Assembly: GCF_002159975.1 (NCBI RefSeq)
Contig: NZ_NFJR01000002.1
Coordinates: 291,304-355,303, forward strand
Reading direction: 5' to 3'
Origin: Barnesiella sp. An22
GTDB taxonomy: Bacteria > Bacteroidota > Bacteroidia > Bacteroidales > Barnesiellaceae
DNA: 64,000 bases
A program made the position numbers and the translations under genes. This document shows, one piece after another, positions 18,951-27,592 of the stretch. The notes under the pieces were generated by a model. That model did not search any database, had not been told where the DNA came from, and worked only from the letters and a program-made list of their open reading frames with translations. Within the stretch, counting starts at the first letter, position 1. Each line of letters opens with the position of its first letter.

Positions 18951-19006
18951 GTCAAATAGACATACGATTTCCTAATAAATTCTAATGGGGTGCTATTTGG
19001 ACAAAT
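18951..19006. promoter_or_regulatory. Candidate operator in the regulator/efflux intergenic region
   Basis: GTCAAATAG (18951-18959) is repeated in inverted orientation as CTATTTGGAC (18994-19003, one extra base), and the second copy sits within the palindrome ATTTG-GA-CAAAT (18995-19006). The two half-sites are about four helical turns apart, midway between divergent genes. Binding by the AraC-type protein is inferred only from position. Confidence 0.35.
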
Positions 19007-19084
19007 CCTTGCGCCGATTGTCTAAGCAGTAGCCGGACAACACCATCTATTTTTACACCGGGAAATAACAAAATTAACTAAAAA

Positions 19085-20215
19085 ATGAAGGTAAAAAGAT
19101 TTTTAGTATGGGGTTTGTGCTGTGCCGGCATGTTGGCGGGATGTCAGCAAAAGGCCGGCATGCAGAGTAGCGGCGATACTTATCCGCTACTGACGGTAAA
19201 GCCGGAAGACCGACAACTCTCGGTGAAATACTCGGCTGTGATAGAAGGAAAACAAGATGTGGAGGTGCGCCCGCAGGTATCGGGCACCATCACCCGGGTG
19301 CTGGTCGAGGAGGGTGCCCATGTGCGCAAGAGCGAGGTGCTCTTTGTTATCGACCAGGTGCCCTATAAAGCCGCTTTGCAGAAGGCGGTCGCCGCAGTGG
19401 CTACGGCCGAGGCCAACGAGGCTACGGCCAAACAGACTCTGGAAGGGAAGAAGCTGCTCTTTGCCGACCGGGTGATTTCGGACTTTGAACTGCATACGGC
19501 CCAGAACGAGTACAAGAGTGCACAGGCTGCCTTGCAGCAGGCACAGGCCGAACTGACCGATGCGCAGAACAACCTCTCGTATACCGAGGTGAAGAGCCCG
19601 GTCGACGGCTATGCCGGCATGACCTCGTTTCGTATCGGGGCACTGGTGAGCTCGTCGATGACCGAGCCGCTCATCCGGGTATCGGACAATTCGCAGATGT
19701 ATGTCTATTTCTCCCTCACCGAGAAACAGGTGCTCGCGCTCACGGCGCAATACGGGTCGCTCGACAAGGCCCTCGCCTCTTTCCCCGAGGTGTCGCTCGA
19801 GCTGAACGACGGCTCCGTGTACGGGACCAAGGGTCGGGTCGATGTCATCAGCGGCATGATCGACAAGACCACCGGCACGATGAGCCTGCGGGCCGTATTC
19901 GACAACAAGGACAAACGGCTGTTGAGCGGCGGGTCGGCCAATGTAATCGTGCCCTACGATCGCAAGCAGTGTATCGTCATACCGCAGGGAGGAACCTACG
20001 AGATACAGAACCGTGTGTTTGCCTACAAGGTGGTCGACGGGAAAGCGGTATCGACTCCCATCGAGGTATTTGAGATAAACGACGGCACCGAGTATATCGT
20101 GGAGAGCGGTTTGCAATCGGGCGACGTGATTGTATCGGAGGGTGCGGGCCTGTTGAAAGAGGGTACCGTAGTCGACCCTGCGGTCGCCGCACAAGAGGTT
20201 AAAGAGGAGGATTGA
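19085..20215 (+). CDS. RND efflux periplasmic adaptor (membrane fusion protein), lipoprotein
   Basis: A 376-residue AcrA/MexA-type adaptor that bridges an RND pump and an outer-membrane channel. The signal ends GMLAGCQQKAG, a lipobox. The order is as expected: lipoyl half-motif VEVRPQVSGTITRVLVEEGA, an alpha-hairpin of about 70 residues rich in A, E and Q (ALQKAVAAVATAEANEATAK), second lipoyl half SPVDGYAGMTSFRIGALV, beta-barrel and a membrane-proximal domain ending LQSGDVIVSEGAGLLKEGT. Its stop is two bases before the ATG of the pump gene, so the two are translated together. The pump gene is damaged (see next entry), so this adaptor may have no local partner. Confidence 0.94.
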   Translation: MKVKRFLVWGLCCAGMLAGCQQKAGMQSSGDTYPLLTVKPEDRQLSVKYSAVIEGKQDVEVRPQVSGTITRVLVEEGAHVRKSEVLFVIDQVPYKAALQKAVAAVATAEANEATAKQTLEGKKLLFADRVISDFELHTAQNEYKSAQAALQQAQAELTDAQNNLSYTEVKSPVDGYAGMTSFRIGALVSSSMTEPLIRVSDNSQMYVYFSLTEKQVLALTAQYGSLDKALASFPEVSLELNDGSVYGTKGRVDVISGMIDKTTGTMSLRAVFDNKDKRLLSGGSANVIVPYDRKQCIVIPQGGTYEIQNRVFAYKVVDGKAVSTPIEVFEINDGTEYIVESGLQSGDVIVSEGAGLLKEGTVVDPAVAAQEVKEED

Positions 20216-20217
20216 CC

Positions 20218-22770
20218 ATGAAGTTGCAATATTTCATAGACCGGCCCATCTTGTCGATGGTGATTTCGGTCGTCATCCTCGTAGCAGGATTGATCGGGCT
20301 CTTTGCCCTGTCGGTGGAGCAATACCCCGACATCGCCCCGCCTACCATACGGGTATCGACCACCTATAGCGGCGCCAATGCCGAGGCGGTGCAGAAGAGT
20401 GTAATCGTGCCGCTCGAAGAGGCTATCAACGGCGTGGAGAACATGACCTACATGACCTCGACCGCCAGCAACACGGGCAGTGCCGAGATTACGGTCTACT
20501 TCAAACAGGGGAGCGACCCCGACATGGCGGCCGTGAACGTGCAGAACAAGGTCTCTACCGCCACCTCGCTGCTGCCGGCCGAGGTGACCAAGGTGGGCGT
20601 AACCACCATGAAGCGGCAGAGCAGCATGCTGAAGATTTTCGGCCTCTACAGTCCCAACGGTACCTACGACGAAGCGTTTCTCACCAACTACCTGAGCATC
20701 AATATCAAGCCGCAGATACAACGTATCTCGGGCGTAGGCGAGGTGAATGTGATGGGTGGCGACTATGCCATGCGTATCTGGCTGAAGCCCGACGTGATGG
20801 CCCAGTATGAGCTGGAGCCGAGCGACGTGGAGGCGGCCCTCGCGAGCCAGAACATCGAGGCCTCGACGGGTGCTATCGGCGAAGATTCGAAGAATGTCTA
20901 TCAGTATACCCTCAAATACCGCGGACGTCTCGAGAAGGAGCAGGAGTTCGAGGAGATTGTCATCAAGGCCTTCGACGACGGCCGGGTGCTGCGGTTGAAA
21001 GATATTGCCACGGTCGAGCTGGGCTCGCAGAGCTACTCCTACACCGGCCGGATGAACGGTGCGCCGGGTACGACCTGTATGATTAACCAGACGGCCGGAA
21101 CGAATGCCAACGAAATCATCACCAACATCGACCAGTTGCTCGACGAACTGCAGGAGAACCTGCCCGAGGATATGGAGATTGTGGAGCTGATGAGTACTAA
21201 GAACTTCCTCGACGCCTCGATCAACGAGGTAATCAAGACGCTGCTCGAGGCCATCGTGCTGGTGGTACTGGTGGTTTACGTGTTCCTGCAGAACCCGCGG
21301 TCGACGCTTATCCCTACCGTCAGCATCTTCGTGTCGCTTATCGGTACCTTTGCCGTGCTCTATCTGGCCGGGTTCAGCATCAACCTGCTCACCCTCTTTG
21401 CCCTGGTGCTGGCCATCGGTACGATAGTCGACGATGCCATCATCGTAGTCGAGGCGGTGCAGGTGAAGTTCGACGAGGGGTATCGCTCGCCCTACAAGGC
21501 CTCGATCGATGCCATGAGCGGTATCTCGTCGGCCATCGTCACCTCTACGCTGGTGTTCATGGCGGTGTTTGTGCCGGTGTCGTTCATGGGGGGTACCTCG
21601 GGCGTGTTCTACACCCAGTTCGGTATCACCATGGCGGTAGCCGTGGGTATCTCGGCCATCAACGCCCTCACCCTGTCGCCGGCACTCTGTGCGCTGCTGT
21701 TGCGGCCCAACGAGATTCTGGTCGACGGGAAGAAGCCCGAGTTCTCGACCCGGTTCCGGCTGGCCTTCGATGCGATATTCAAACGCCTCGTGTTCAAGTA
21801 TAAGGAGGGAGCCAAGTTCTTTATCAAGCACAAGTGGCTGGTGTGGACCTCGTTTGCCGCCTCGGTGGGGCTGCTGCTCTATCTGATGGCAACGACCAAG
21901 ACCAGTCTGGTGCCCTCGGAAGATACCGGCTCCATCTTCGTGAGCCTCGATACCCCTGCCGGCAGCACGCTGGCCGAGACGGCGAGCATCATGGAGTCGC
22001 TGTTGAAGGTGGGCGAGGAGACCGAGAATGCTGTCACCCAGGCGCGGGCCAACCTGTATGAACTGGAGGCTACCCACAACGACCTGCTGCGGCAGCAGCG
22101 CGAGGCCGAGAATGCCCTTTGTACCGTGCTGGGGGTGACGCCCCGGAGCATCGAGCGGGGGCAGTTGGCCGGGCAGCAGTTCCCCGAGATTTTCAACGTG
22201 GGGGTACCGTTGCGGTTGCTCTCGAAACGGCCCGATGTGCGTGAAGCCGAGATGACCTTGGCCAGAGCCTACTACACGACCAACCAGGCCCGCTCGGCCT
22301 TCTATCCCAACCTCACCCTCACGGGCAGTGCGGGGTGGACCAATGCGCTGGGACAGGTGGTGACCAATCCCGGCGGATGGATTCTCTCGGCCGTGGCCTC
22401 GCTGACCCAGCCGATTTTCAACCGGGGAAAACTGATTTCGAACCTGCGGGTATCGAAAGACGAGGAGCAGATTGCCTTGCTCAACTACAAGCAGACGCTG
22501 CTCGATGCCGGGCAGGAGGTGAGCGACGCGCTCTATGCCGTCGAGTCGGCCCAGCGCAATCTGGAGATTCACCGGAAACAGTGCCGCGAACTGGAGCGCA
22601 CGGTCGAAACTTCGGAAGCTCTCTACAAAACGGGCAATGCCACTTACCTCGAACTGCTCACGGCCCAACAGTCGTTGCTGAATGCCCGGCTGAACCTGGT
22701 GTCGGACAGTTTCACCCACTGTCAGTCCATCATCACCCTCTACAACGCCTTGGGGGGTGGCAGCAACTGA
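20218..22770 (+). CDS. Chimeric gene: N-terminal RND pump fused in frame to C-terminal outer-membrane efflux channel
   Basis: An uninterrupted 850-residue reading frame joining two normally separate proteins. Residues 1 to about 597 are an AcrB-type pump: TM1, the first porter lobe, TM2-6 with the proton-relay pair Asp405-Asp406 in GTIVDDAIIVVEAV, and the start of the second porter lobe at PSEDTGSIFVSLDTPAGST. From about residue 600 the sequence is a NodT/TolC-type channel: ENAVTQARANLYELEATHND, LLSKRPDVREAEMTLARAYY, SAFYPNLTLTGSAGWTN and TYLELLTAQQSLLNARL. A full pump has about 1050 residues and a full channel about 460, so roughly 450 pump residues and 220 channel residues including its signal peptide are absent. 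The in-frame TTG at 20212 is upstream of a better ATG at 20218. Neither half should work normally. It may be a real deletion or an assembly join. Confidence 0.85.
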   Translation: MKLQYFIDRPILSMVISVVILVAGLIGLFALSVEQYPDIAPPTIRVSTTYSGANAEAVQKSVIVPLEEAINGVENMTYMTSTASNTGSAEITVYFKQGSDPDMAAVNVQNKVSTATSLLPAEVTKVGVTTMKRQSSMLKIFGLYSPNGTYDEAFLTNYLSINIKPQIQRISGVGEVNVMGGDYAMRIWLKPDVMAQYELEPSDVEAALASQNIEASTGAIGEDSKNVYQYTLKYRGRLEKEQEFEEIVIKAFDDGRVLRLKDIATVELGSQSYSYTGRMNGAPGTTCMINQTAGTNANEIITNIDQLLDELQENLPEDMEIVELMSTKNFLDASINEVIKTLLEAIVLVVLVVYVFLQNPRSTLIPTVSIFVSLIGTFAVLYLAGFSINLLTLFALVLAIGTIVDDAIIVVEAVQVKFDEGYRSPYKASIDAMSGISSAIVTSTLVFMAVFVPVSFMGGTSGVFYTQFGITMAVAVGISAINALTLSPALCALLLRPNEILVDGKKPEFSTRFRLAFDAIFKRLVFKYKEGAKFFIKHKWLVWTSFAASVGLLLYLMATTKTSLVPSEDTGSIFVSLDTPAGSTLAETASIMESLLKVGEETENAVTQARANLYELEATHNDLLRQQREAENALCTVLGVTPRSIERGQLAGQQFPEIFNVGVPLRLLSKRPDVREAEMTLARAYYTTNQARSAFYPNLTLTGSAGWTNALGQVVTNPGGWILSAVASLTQPIFNRGKLISNLRVSKDEEQIALLNYKQTLLDAGQEVSDALYAVESAQRNLEIHRKQCRELERTVETSEALYKTGNATYLELLTAQQSLLNARLNLVSDSFTHCQSIITLYNALGGGSN

Positions 22771-22861
22771 CGGTGACAGACCCGCAGAGGGTTGAGGGGG
22801 AGCCTGTTTGAGTGCCCCCGCTTTCGATAGAGCTGTTTTAGTGATGATTGATAAAAAGGTG

Positions 22862-22912
22862 GTGCAGCGACAAACCGAGACTTGTGCTCTCGTTTGCCGC
22901 TGCACTTGTTTT
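22862..22912. terminator. Long hairpin between convergent efflux and DNA-metabolism genes
   Basis: GTGCAGCGaCAAA (from 22862) pairs with TTTGcCGCTGCAC (to 22905) and the tip adds CGAGA/TCTCG. A TTGTTTT run follows on the plus strand and AAAAAGG precedes it, giving a U-run on the minus strand as well, so it is likely bidirectional. Confidence 0.8.
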
Positions 22913-22942
22913 ATCGGGAGGTCGCACGCAGGAGCGAGGCCG

Positions 22943-23716
22943 TCACTTGTTTTTTTCGGTGAGGTATTTCCAGTATCGCACGGGCATGTCTTTCCGCTGT
23001 TTCCGGGGATTGAGCCGGTCGCGTATGCAGACGGCCTTGAAGTAGGTGCGCCACAGCTCCTGGAACAGTTTTTCGTCGTCGGCCATGAGCGACTCGTCCA
23101 GCTTGCCGGTGACGAAGTGGGGCAGGCTCTCGTCGAAGGTCACCTGGGTGACCTCGTGCTGGTCGTAGTAATAGCCGTAGTGGCGCCTCTTGTCGTAGAG
23201 GACAAAGGGTTGGTCGGCAAAGCGGTCCTTGAAGTGGGCTATGGCCAGCGGCAAGACGTTGTATTGCGGCTCCATGATGCCGAAGTAGGTGCCGTCGGCC
23301 GCCTTCTGGAAGCGGATGAACTGCATCATGCGCAGACGCTCGTACAGCACCTTGCGGAAGGTGTTGGTGACAAACAGAATGTCGTCGTCGGCCAGGTTGT
23401 TCTCGAGGCTTACGGGGCTGTCGATATTCTTGCAGATGTAGCGAAACAGGTGCAGGTCCAGTTCGGGCAGCTCCGAGAGGTAGCTTACGGTGAGGCACGA
23501 GAGAGCATCCTTCGACAGCTTCTTCTCGAGCGCCTTCCACACCCGGCCCGCCTTCGCTTCGTCGGTGATGACCGGGTGCACCTCGTCGTAGAAGAGGGGG
23601 AGCGGCTCGTCGGTGCCCTGAATCGCCTGCGGGAACGAACGGCGGGCGTAGGCGTCGAACACGACGGTGAGCATGCCGTCGAACGTGCGGTCGTATTGAA
23701 AGATAATCAGAGACAC
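22943..23716 (-). CDS. DNA metabolism protein of the TIGR03915 / DUF4130 type
   Basis: A 257-residue protein I recognise from its pattern and its partner: an N-terminal YDRTFDGMLTVVFDAYARR, a middle VWKALEKKLSKDALSCLTVSYLSELPE, and a C-terminal MQFIRFQKAADGTYFGIMEPQYNVLPLAIAHFKDRFADQ, followed by EELWRTYFKAVCIRDRLNP-like residues near the end. The family is regularly found beside a radical-SAM protein (here 12 bases upstream on the same strand) and is proposed, not shown, to act in DNA repair or modification. No catalytic motif can be named from sequence alone. Confidence 0.82.
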   Translation of the reverse strand: MSLIIFQYDRTFDGMLTVVFDAYARRSFPQAIQGTDEPLPLFYDEVHPVITDEAKAGRVWKALEKKLSKDALSCLTVSYLSELPELDLHLFRYICKNIDSPVSLENNLADDDILFVTNTFRKVLYERLRMMQFIRFQKAADGTYFGIMEPQYNVLPLAIAHFKDRFADQPFVLYDKRRHYGYYYDQHEVTQVTFDESLPHFVTGKLDESLMADDEKLFQELWRTYFKAVCIRDRLNPRKQRKDMPVRYWKYLTEKNK

Positions 23717-23728
23717 GGCGGAGTATCG

Positions 23729-24994
23729 TTAATCGTGGAACAGGGGTAGTTGCAACTGGTGGTCGTCTCGCCGCTTCGAGGTCGACGGGGTGAGCAGTCG
23801 CCTTACGTTCTCGGGGCGGAGTTCGTTGACGGTAGGTGACATCAGCTCGCCGCAGGTGATGAAGTATTTGGCTTTCTTCATCACTACCCCCATCTTCTTC
23901 AGATGCGAGCTGTTGATGCGATTGAAGCGGCGGGAGTTGACGATGAGGGTGGCCGATTTCACCCCGATGCCGGGAACCCGGAGGATGAGTTCGTAGGGAG
24001 CCTTGTTGATGTCGACCGGGAAGACTTCGGGGTGGCGCAAGGCCCACGCCAGCTTGGGGTCAATCTCGAGGTCGAGGTCGGGGTTGGCATCGTCGACAAT
24101 CTCGTCGACCTTGAACTGGTAGAAGCGCAAGAGCCAGTCGGCCTGGTAGAGTCGGTTTTCGCGTACCAGAGGGGGCTGCTTCAGCATGGGGAGCCGGGTG
24201 TCGTAGGTGTTGACATGGATATAGCCCGAGTAGTAGACCCGTCGCATGGTGGGGCGGGCGTAGAGGGCCGACGACAGTCGCAGAATGTCGCGGTCGTGGT
24301 CGGGGGTAGCCCCCACAATCATCTGCGTGCTCTGCCCGGCCGGGACGAAACGAGGGGCGTGCCTGAAGAGTTTGCGCTCCTCTTTCGAGGCGAGGGTCTG
24401 TTGCTGGATGTAGGCCATGGGCTCGTAGACGCTTTTGAAATCTTTTTCGGGAGCCAGCAGTTTCAGTGAGCATTCGTTGGGAATCTCGATGTTCACGCTC
24501 ATGCGGTCGGCATACTTGCCGGCCTCGTTCACCAGTTCGCGGCTGGCTCCGGGAATGCTTTTCAAGTGGATGTAGCCGTTGAACCGGTGGATGGTGCGCA
24601 AGTCTTTCACGACGGCTACCAGACGCTCCATGGTGTAGTCGGGGTTACGCACCACGCCCGAGCTGAGGAACAGTCCCTCGATGTAGTTGCGCCGGTAAAA
24701 TTCGATGGTGAGCTCCACCAGCTCCCGCACCGAAAAGGTGGCCCGCGGAATATCGTTGCTCCGTCGGTTGATGCAGTAGGCACAGTCGTACATGCACGAG
24801 TTGGTGAGCATCGTTTTCAGCAGCGAGATGCAACGACCGTCGTCGGCAAAACTGTGGCATATACCTATCCCGCCCACCGTATTGCCCAACCCTCCCCGGG
24901 TGTTGGACCGTACGGTGCCGCTCGACGAACACGATACATCGTATTTTGCCGATTCGGTGAGTATCTTCAGTTTCTTCAGCGTCTCTTCGGTCAT
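23729..24994 (-). CDS. Putative DNA modification/repair radical SAM protein (TIGR03916 type)
   Basis: A 421-residue protein with a radical-SAM core. Cys67, Cys71 and Cys74 in CMYDCAYC form the [4Fe-4S] site, with an unusual-looking CX3CX2C spacing that is the standard one for the superfamily. A C-terminal helix-hairpin-helix, DINKAPYELILRVPGIGVKS, points to DNA binding. The ORF can be extended to a TTG at 25036, but the ATG at 24994 begins directly with the conserved helix TEETLKKLKILTESAKYDVSC, so I prefer it. It is the first gene of a two-gene operon with the DUF4130-like gene. The reaction is unknown. Confidence 0.87.
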   Translation of the reverse strand: MTEETLKKLKILTESAKYDVSCSSSGTVRSNTRGGLGNTVGGIGICHSFADDGRCISLLKTMLTNSCMYDCAYCINRRSNDIPRATFSVRELVELTIEFYRRNYIEGLFLSSGVVRNPDYTMERLVAVVKDLRTIHRFNGYIHLKSIPGASRELVNEAGKYADRMSVNIEIPNECSLKLLAPEKDFKSVYEPMAYIQQQTLASKEERKLFRHAPRFVPAGQSTQMIVGATPDHDRDILRLSSALYARPTMRRVYYSGYIHVNTYDTRLPMLKQPPLVRENRLYQADWLLRFYQFKVDEIVDDANPDLDLEIDPKLAWALRHPEVFPVDINKAPYELILRVPGIGVKSATLIVNSRRFNRINSSHLKKMGVVMKKAKYFITCGELMSPTVNELRPENVRRLLTPSTSKRRDDHQLQLPLFHD

Positions 24995-25190
24995 GGCGGC
25001 AGATGAGTATAAGTTGGTTACATCGTTATGAATCAATGGGGTGACGGTGGTTTTTTAAAAAGAATAAGCCAAACGGCATCGCCCCGATTGCTGCAACTTT
25101 CCCGGAGGATAAAGTTACACCGTTTTTGCCGTATCGGCGACAATTTTAAGAAAAGAATTTATAATTGGGATGGGGAAAAATTTCTTTTTC

Positions 25191-25198
25191 TATCTTTG
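25191..25198 (+). promoter_or_regulatory. -7 promoter element for the family 2 glycosyltransferase
   Basis: TATCTTTG matches TAnnTTTG exactly. It would start transcription near 25205, which argues against the upstream in-frame starts and for the ATG at 25288. Confidence 0.6.
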
Positions 25199-25287
25199 CC
25201 AAAGAGAGAATGCAGCTCGAGATGGTCGAAGTTGAAAACGCAGTTTTCCTTTGCCTCTGCGCTCACCTTTCGCTATTTTTGAAAACG

Positions 25288-26232
25288 ATGAAACCGACAA
25301 GCATAGCCATAGTAGTGCCCGTCTACAATCGGGAGAAGGAGTTGGTGCGGACGTTTGCCTCGATTGTGGCGCAGACCTACCGGCCCCTGCATGTCGTGCT
25401 GGTCGACAACGGGTCGATCGACGGGTCGCTGGCGCTGTGCCGGGAGCTGAAAGCCCGTTACGAGAGCGACAACTTCGAAGTGACGGTGACCCAGGAGGCG
25501 AAGCGGGGCCCTTCGGCTGCCCGCAACCGGGGGTTGTCGTGCGTGCGGGAGGAGTTTGTCTCGTTCTTCGATAGTGACGATACCTACGTGCCCGAGGCTA
25601 TTGCCCGGTATATGCAGGCTTTCGACAGCCATCCGCAGGTCGACATCGTGGGGTGTACGGTCGAGATGGTGCCCGAGGCAGGTAGTCCCTATCGGGCCAA
25701 GGCGGTCTTTTCCAATCGGGTGGAGCCCCATCTGTTTCATTGCACGCTGGGTACACAGCGTTATGCGGTGCGCACGGCATTGGTGCGGGCCGTAGGCGGA
25801 TGGCGCGAGGAGTATATGCGTTGGGAAGATTGGGAGCTGGGGCTGCGTCTGTTGCTCGCTACTGACCGGGTGGTGTGGATCGAGCGGCCGCCGCTGGTCC
25901 ATGTCTATCTGCATGCCGACAGCATTACCGGCTATCGCTATGCCCCCAACAGTGACGATATTTTGCAGGCTATTGCCCATGCCCATGCCGATGTGGAGCA
26001 GAGCAACCATCCCGACAAGCGTCGTCTGCACCGGCTCTTGCTCTACAAGCAGATGGTGGTGGCCGGTCTGTGTCGTCGCGAGAAGAGCCCGCGAGGGCCC
26101 GAAATTTATCACTGGACCCTCGACCAGGTTCGCGACGACAGCACCTTGCGGTGGTTTCTGCCGCTGGTCTATCGTTATGTGTCGTGGGGAGGGCGCGGTT
26201 CGGCTATTCTGGCCGAACGGCTGTTACACTGA
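25288..26232 (+). CDS. Family 2 glycosyltransferase
   Basis: A 314-residue GT-A enzyme starting MKPTSIAIVVPVYNREKELV. VDNGSIDGSLALC is the nucleotide-binding loop, GPSAARNRGLSCVREEFVSFFDSDD holds the DxD-type metal site, and RWEDWELGLRLLL carries the ED motif common at the end of the catalytic domain. The upstream frame is open further back but reads through the promoter. Donor and acceptor are unknown; no other glycan gene is adjacent. The last 9 bases overlap the end of the convergent deacetylase gene. Confidence 0.9.
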   Translation: MKPTSIAIVVPVYNREKELVRTFASIVAQTYRPLHVVLVDNGSIDGSLALCRELKARYESDNFEVTVTQEAKRGPSAARNRGLSCVREEFVSFFDSDDTYVPEAIARYMQAFDSHPQVDIVGCTVEMVPEAGSPYRAKAVFSNRVEPHLFHCTLGTQRYAVRTALVRAVGGWREEYMRWEDWELGLRLLLATDRVVWIERPPLVHVYLHADSITGYRYAPNSDDILQAIAHAHADVEQSNHPDKRRLHRLLLYKQMVVAGLCRREKSPRGPEIYHWTLDQVRDDSTLRWFLPLVYRYVSWGGRGSAILAERLLH

Positions 26233-27306
26233 TTTTTTTTCGAATTGCAGGTTGTCGAGCAGACAAGTGTAGAGCTCGATGGCTTCGCGTATCTCGTCGA
26301 GGTGGATATACTCGTCGGCCGTGTGGGAGCGCGACGATTCGCCCGGTCCTATCTTGACCGAAGGGAAGGGCATGAGCGCCTGGTCCGAGAGGGTAGGCGA
26401 CCCGAAGGGTTCGCGTCCGGTGAGTACGCACCGTCGCACGAAGGGGTGTCGTGGCGATATGGACGACGAGTTGAGCCGCAGCGAGCGGGGGGTGAAGGTC
26501 ACGTCGGGGAAGTTCTCGCGCAGGATTTCGACCGCCTGGGCGTTGGTGTAGCAATCGGTAGTGCGCAGGTCGATGACGAAGTTGCAGCGGTCGGGCACCA
26601 CGTTGTGCTGCGTGCCGGCCTCTATCTGGGTGACGGTGAGTTTCGTCCGTCCCAGCCACTCCGAGACGAGGGGGAACTCGAATCGCCGCAGTCGTTCGAT
26701 AGCCTCGGTGGCTTTGTAGAGGGCGTTGATTCCCTCTTCGCGGGCAGCGTGTCCCGACCGCCCGTGCGTGGCACAGTCGAGCACCAGCAGCCCCTTTTCG
26801 CAGATGGCCGGTTGCATGGCCGTAGGTTCGCCCACGATGGCCAGATCGACAGGGGGCAGCTCCTGCAAGGCCCGGGCGATGCCGTTTGCTCCCGAAACCT
26901 CCTCTTCGGCCGAAGCCAGGAAAATCAGGTTGTAGGGTTGCTCGCTGTCGGCCAGGAACAGGAAGGCGGCGAGCAGCGATACCAGACTGGCTCCGGCGTC
27001 GTTGCTGCCCAGACCGTAGAGGCGACCTTCCTCTTCGGCAGGTTCAAAAGGGTTGCGGCTCCAACTGGCCACCGGTTTCACGGTGTCGATGTGCGAGTTG
27101 AGCAGGAGGGTCGGTTTCGCCGGGTCGTACTCCCCGGCCAGGGTCCATACGTTGTTGCCGATGCGGTGCGGGGTGAATCGGTTTTTTTCGAGTGTTTCGC
27201 ACAGGAGTTGGGCTGCCTGTCCCTCCTCCCGGCTGACCGAAGGGGTAGCAATGAGCCGGTGCAGCAGGTCGGTGGCTATGTAGTAGAGTTCGTCTTTCGA
27301 ATACAT
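26224..27306 (-). CDS. argE: M20 family acetylornithine/succinylornithine deacetylase-like peptidase
   Basis: A 360-residue M20 metallohydrolase. The zinc ligands are recognisable: His in LLLNSHIDTVKPV, bridging Asp in GLGSNDAGASLVS, the catalytic Glu pair in ASAEEEVSGANG, then IVGEPTAMQPA, and a terminal His in SRSHTADEYIHLDEI. The dimerisation domain with GRSGHAAREEG lies between. Family members remove acetyl groups from N-acetylornithine in arginine synthesis; in Bacteroides the pathway uses N-succinyl intermediates, so a succinyl substrate is equally likely. argB lies 3 kb away on the other strand. An in-frame TTG at 27327 is a less likely start. The symbol is a family-level assignment. 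Confidence 0.82.
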   Translation of the reverse strand: MYSKDELYYIATDLLHRLIATPSVSREEGQAAQLLCETLEKNRFTPHRIGNNVWTLAGEYDPAKPTLLLNSHIDTVKPVASWSRNPFEPAEEEGRLYGLGSNDAGASLVSLLAAFLFLADSEQPYNLIFLASAEEEVSGANGIARALQELPPVDLAIVGEPTAMQPAICEKGLLVLDCATHGRSGHAAREEGINALYKATEAIERLRRFEFPLVSEWLGRTKLTVTQIEAGTQHNVVPDRCNFVIDLRTTDCYTNAQAVEILRENFPDVTFTPRSLRLNSSSISPRHPFVRRCVLTGREPFGSPTLSDQALMPFPSVKIGPGESSRSHTADEYIHLDEIREAIELYTCLLDNLQFEKKSV

Positions 27307-27324
27307 GGTGGTTACGAGTTTATG

Positions 27325-27332
27325 CAAAAGTA
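27325..27332 (-). promoter_or_regulatory. -7 element for the M20 deacetylase gene
   Basis: TACTTTTG on the minus strand fits TAnnTTTG; transcription would begin about 12 bases before the ATG, giving a very short leader. Confidence 0.45.
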
Positions 27333-27562
27333 GTTTATTTTTATCTCTTTCAGTAACTTCTTGTACAAATTGTAGGGAAAGGTCGAAAAAACGGGGATAA
27401 AATATTAACAGTAATTAACTATTTGAATTTGAGGGGATAAATCGTCCGAAATGTTGATAAATAGATAGGAAGTCTTGCGTTTTTGCTATGTCGAGTTGGC
27501 AAAATGAAAGTGCCCAATCTGCTTAAAACTTATTAAAATGGTCATAGAGTCAATATAATGCG

Positions 27563-27570
27563 TAACTTTG
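27563..27570 (+). promoter_or_regulatory. -7 element for the acyl-CoA ligase gene
   Basis: TAACTTTG fits TAnnTTTG, 22 bases before the ATG at 27593. The 230 bases between the two divergent promoters are AT-rich and show no gene. Confidence 0.55.
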
Positions 27571-27592
27571 CAGCGGATTTATAACTGAATTT

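Noticed and set aside
20212..20217. TTG start for the chimeric efflux gene
   Set aside because: An ATG two codons later begins the conserved pump N terminus MKLQYFIDRPI.
20023..22905. 960-residue open frame antisense to the efflux genes
   Set aside because: It mirrors the GC-rich codon pattern of the real genes, has no recognisable domain, and is rich in His/Gln/Gly as expected of a shadow frame.
24995..25036. N-terminal extension of the radical-SAM gene from a TTG
   Set aside because: The added 14 residues are not family-like and an ATG at 24994 fits better.
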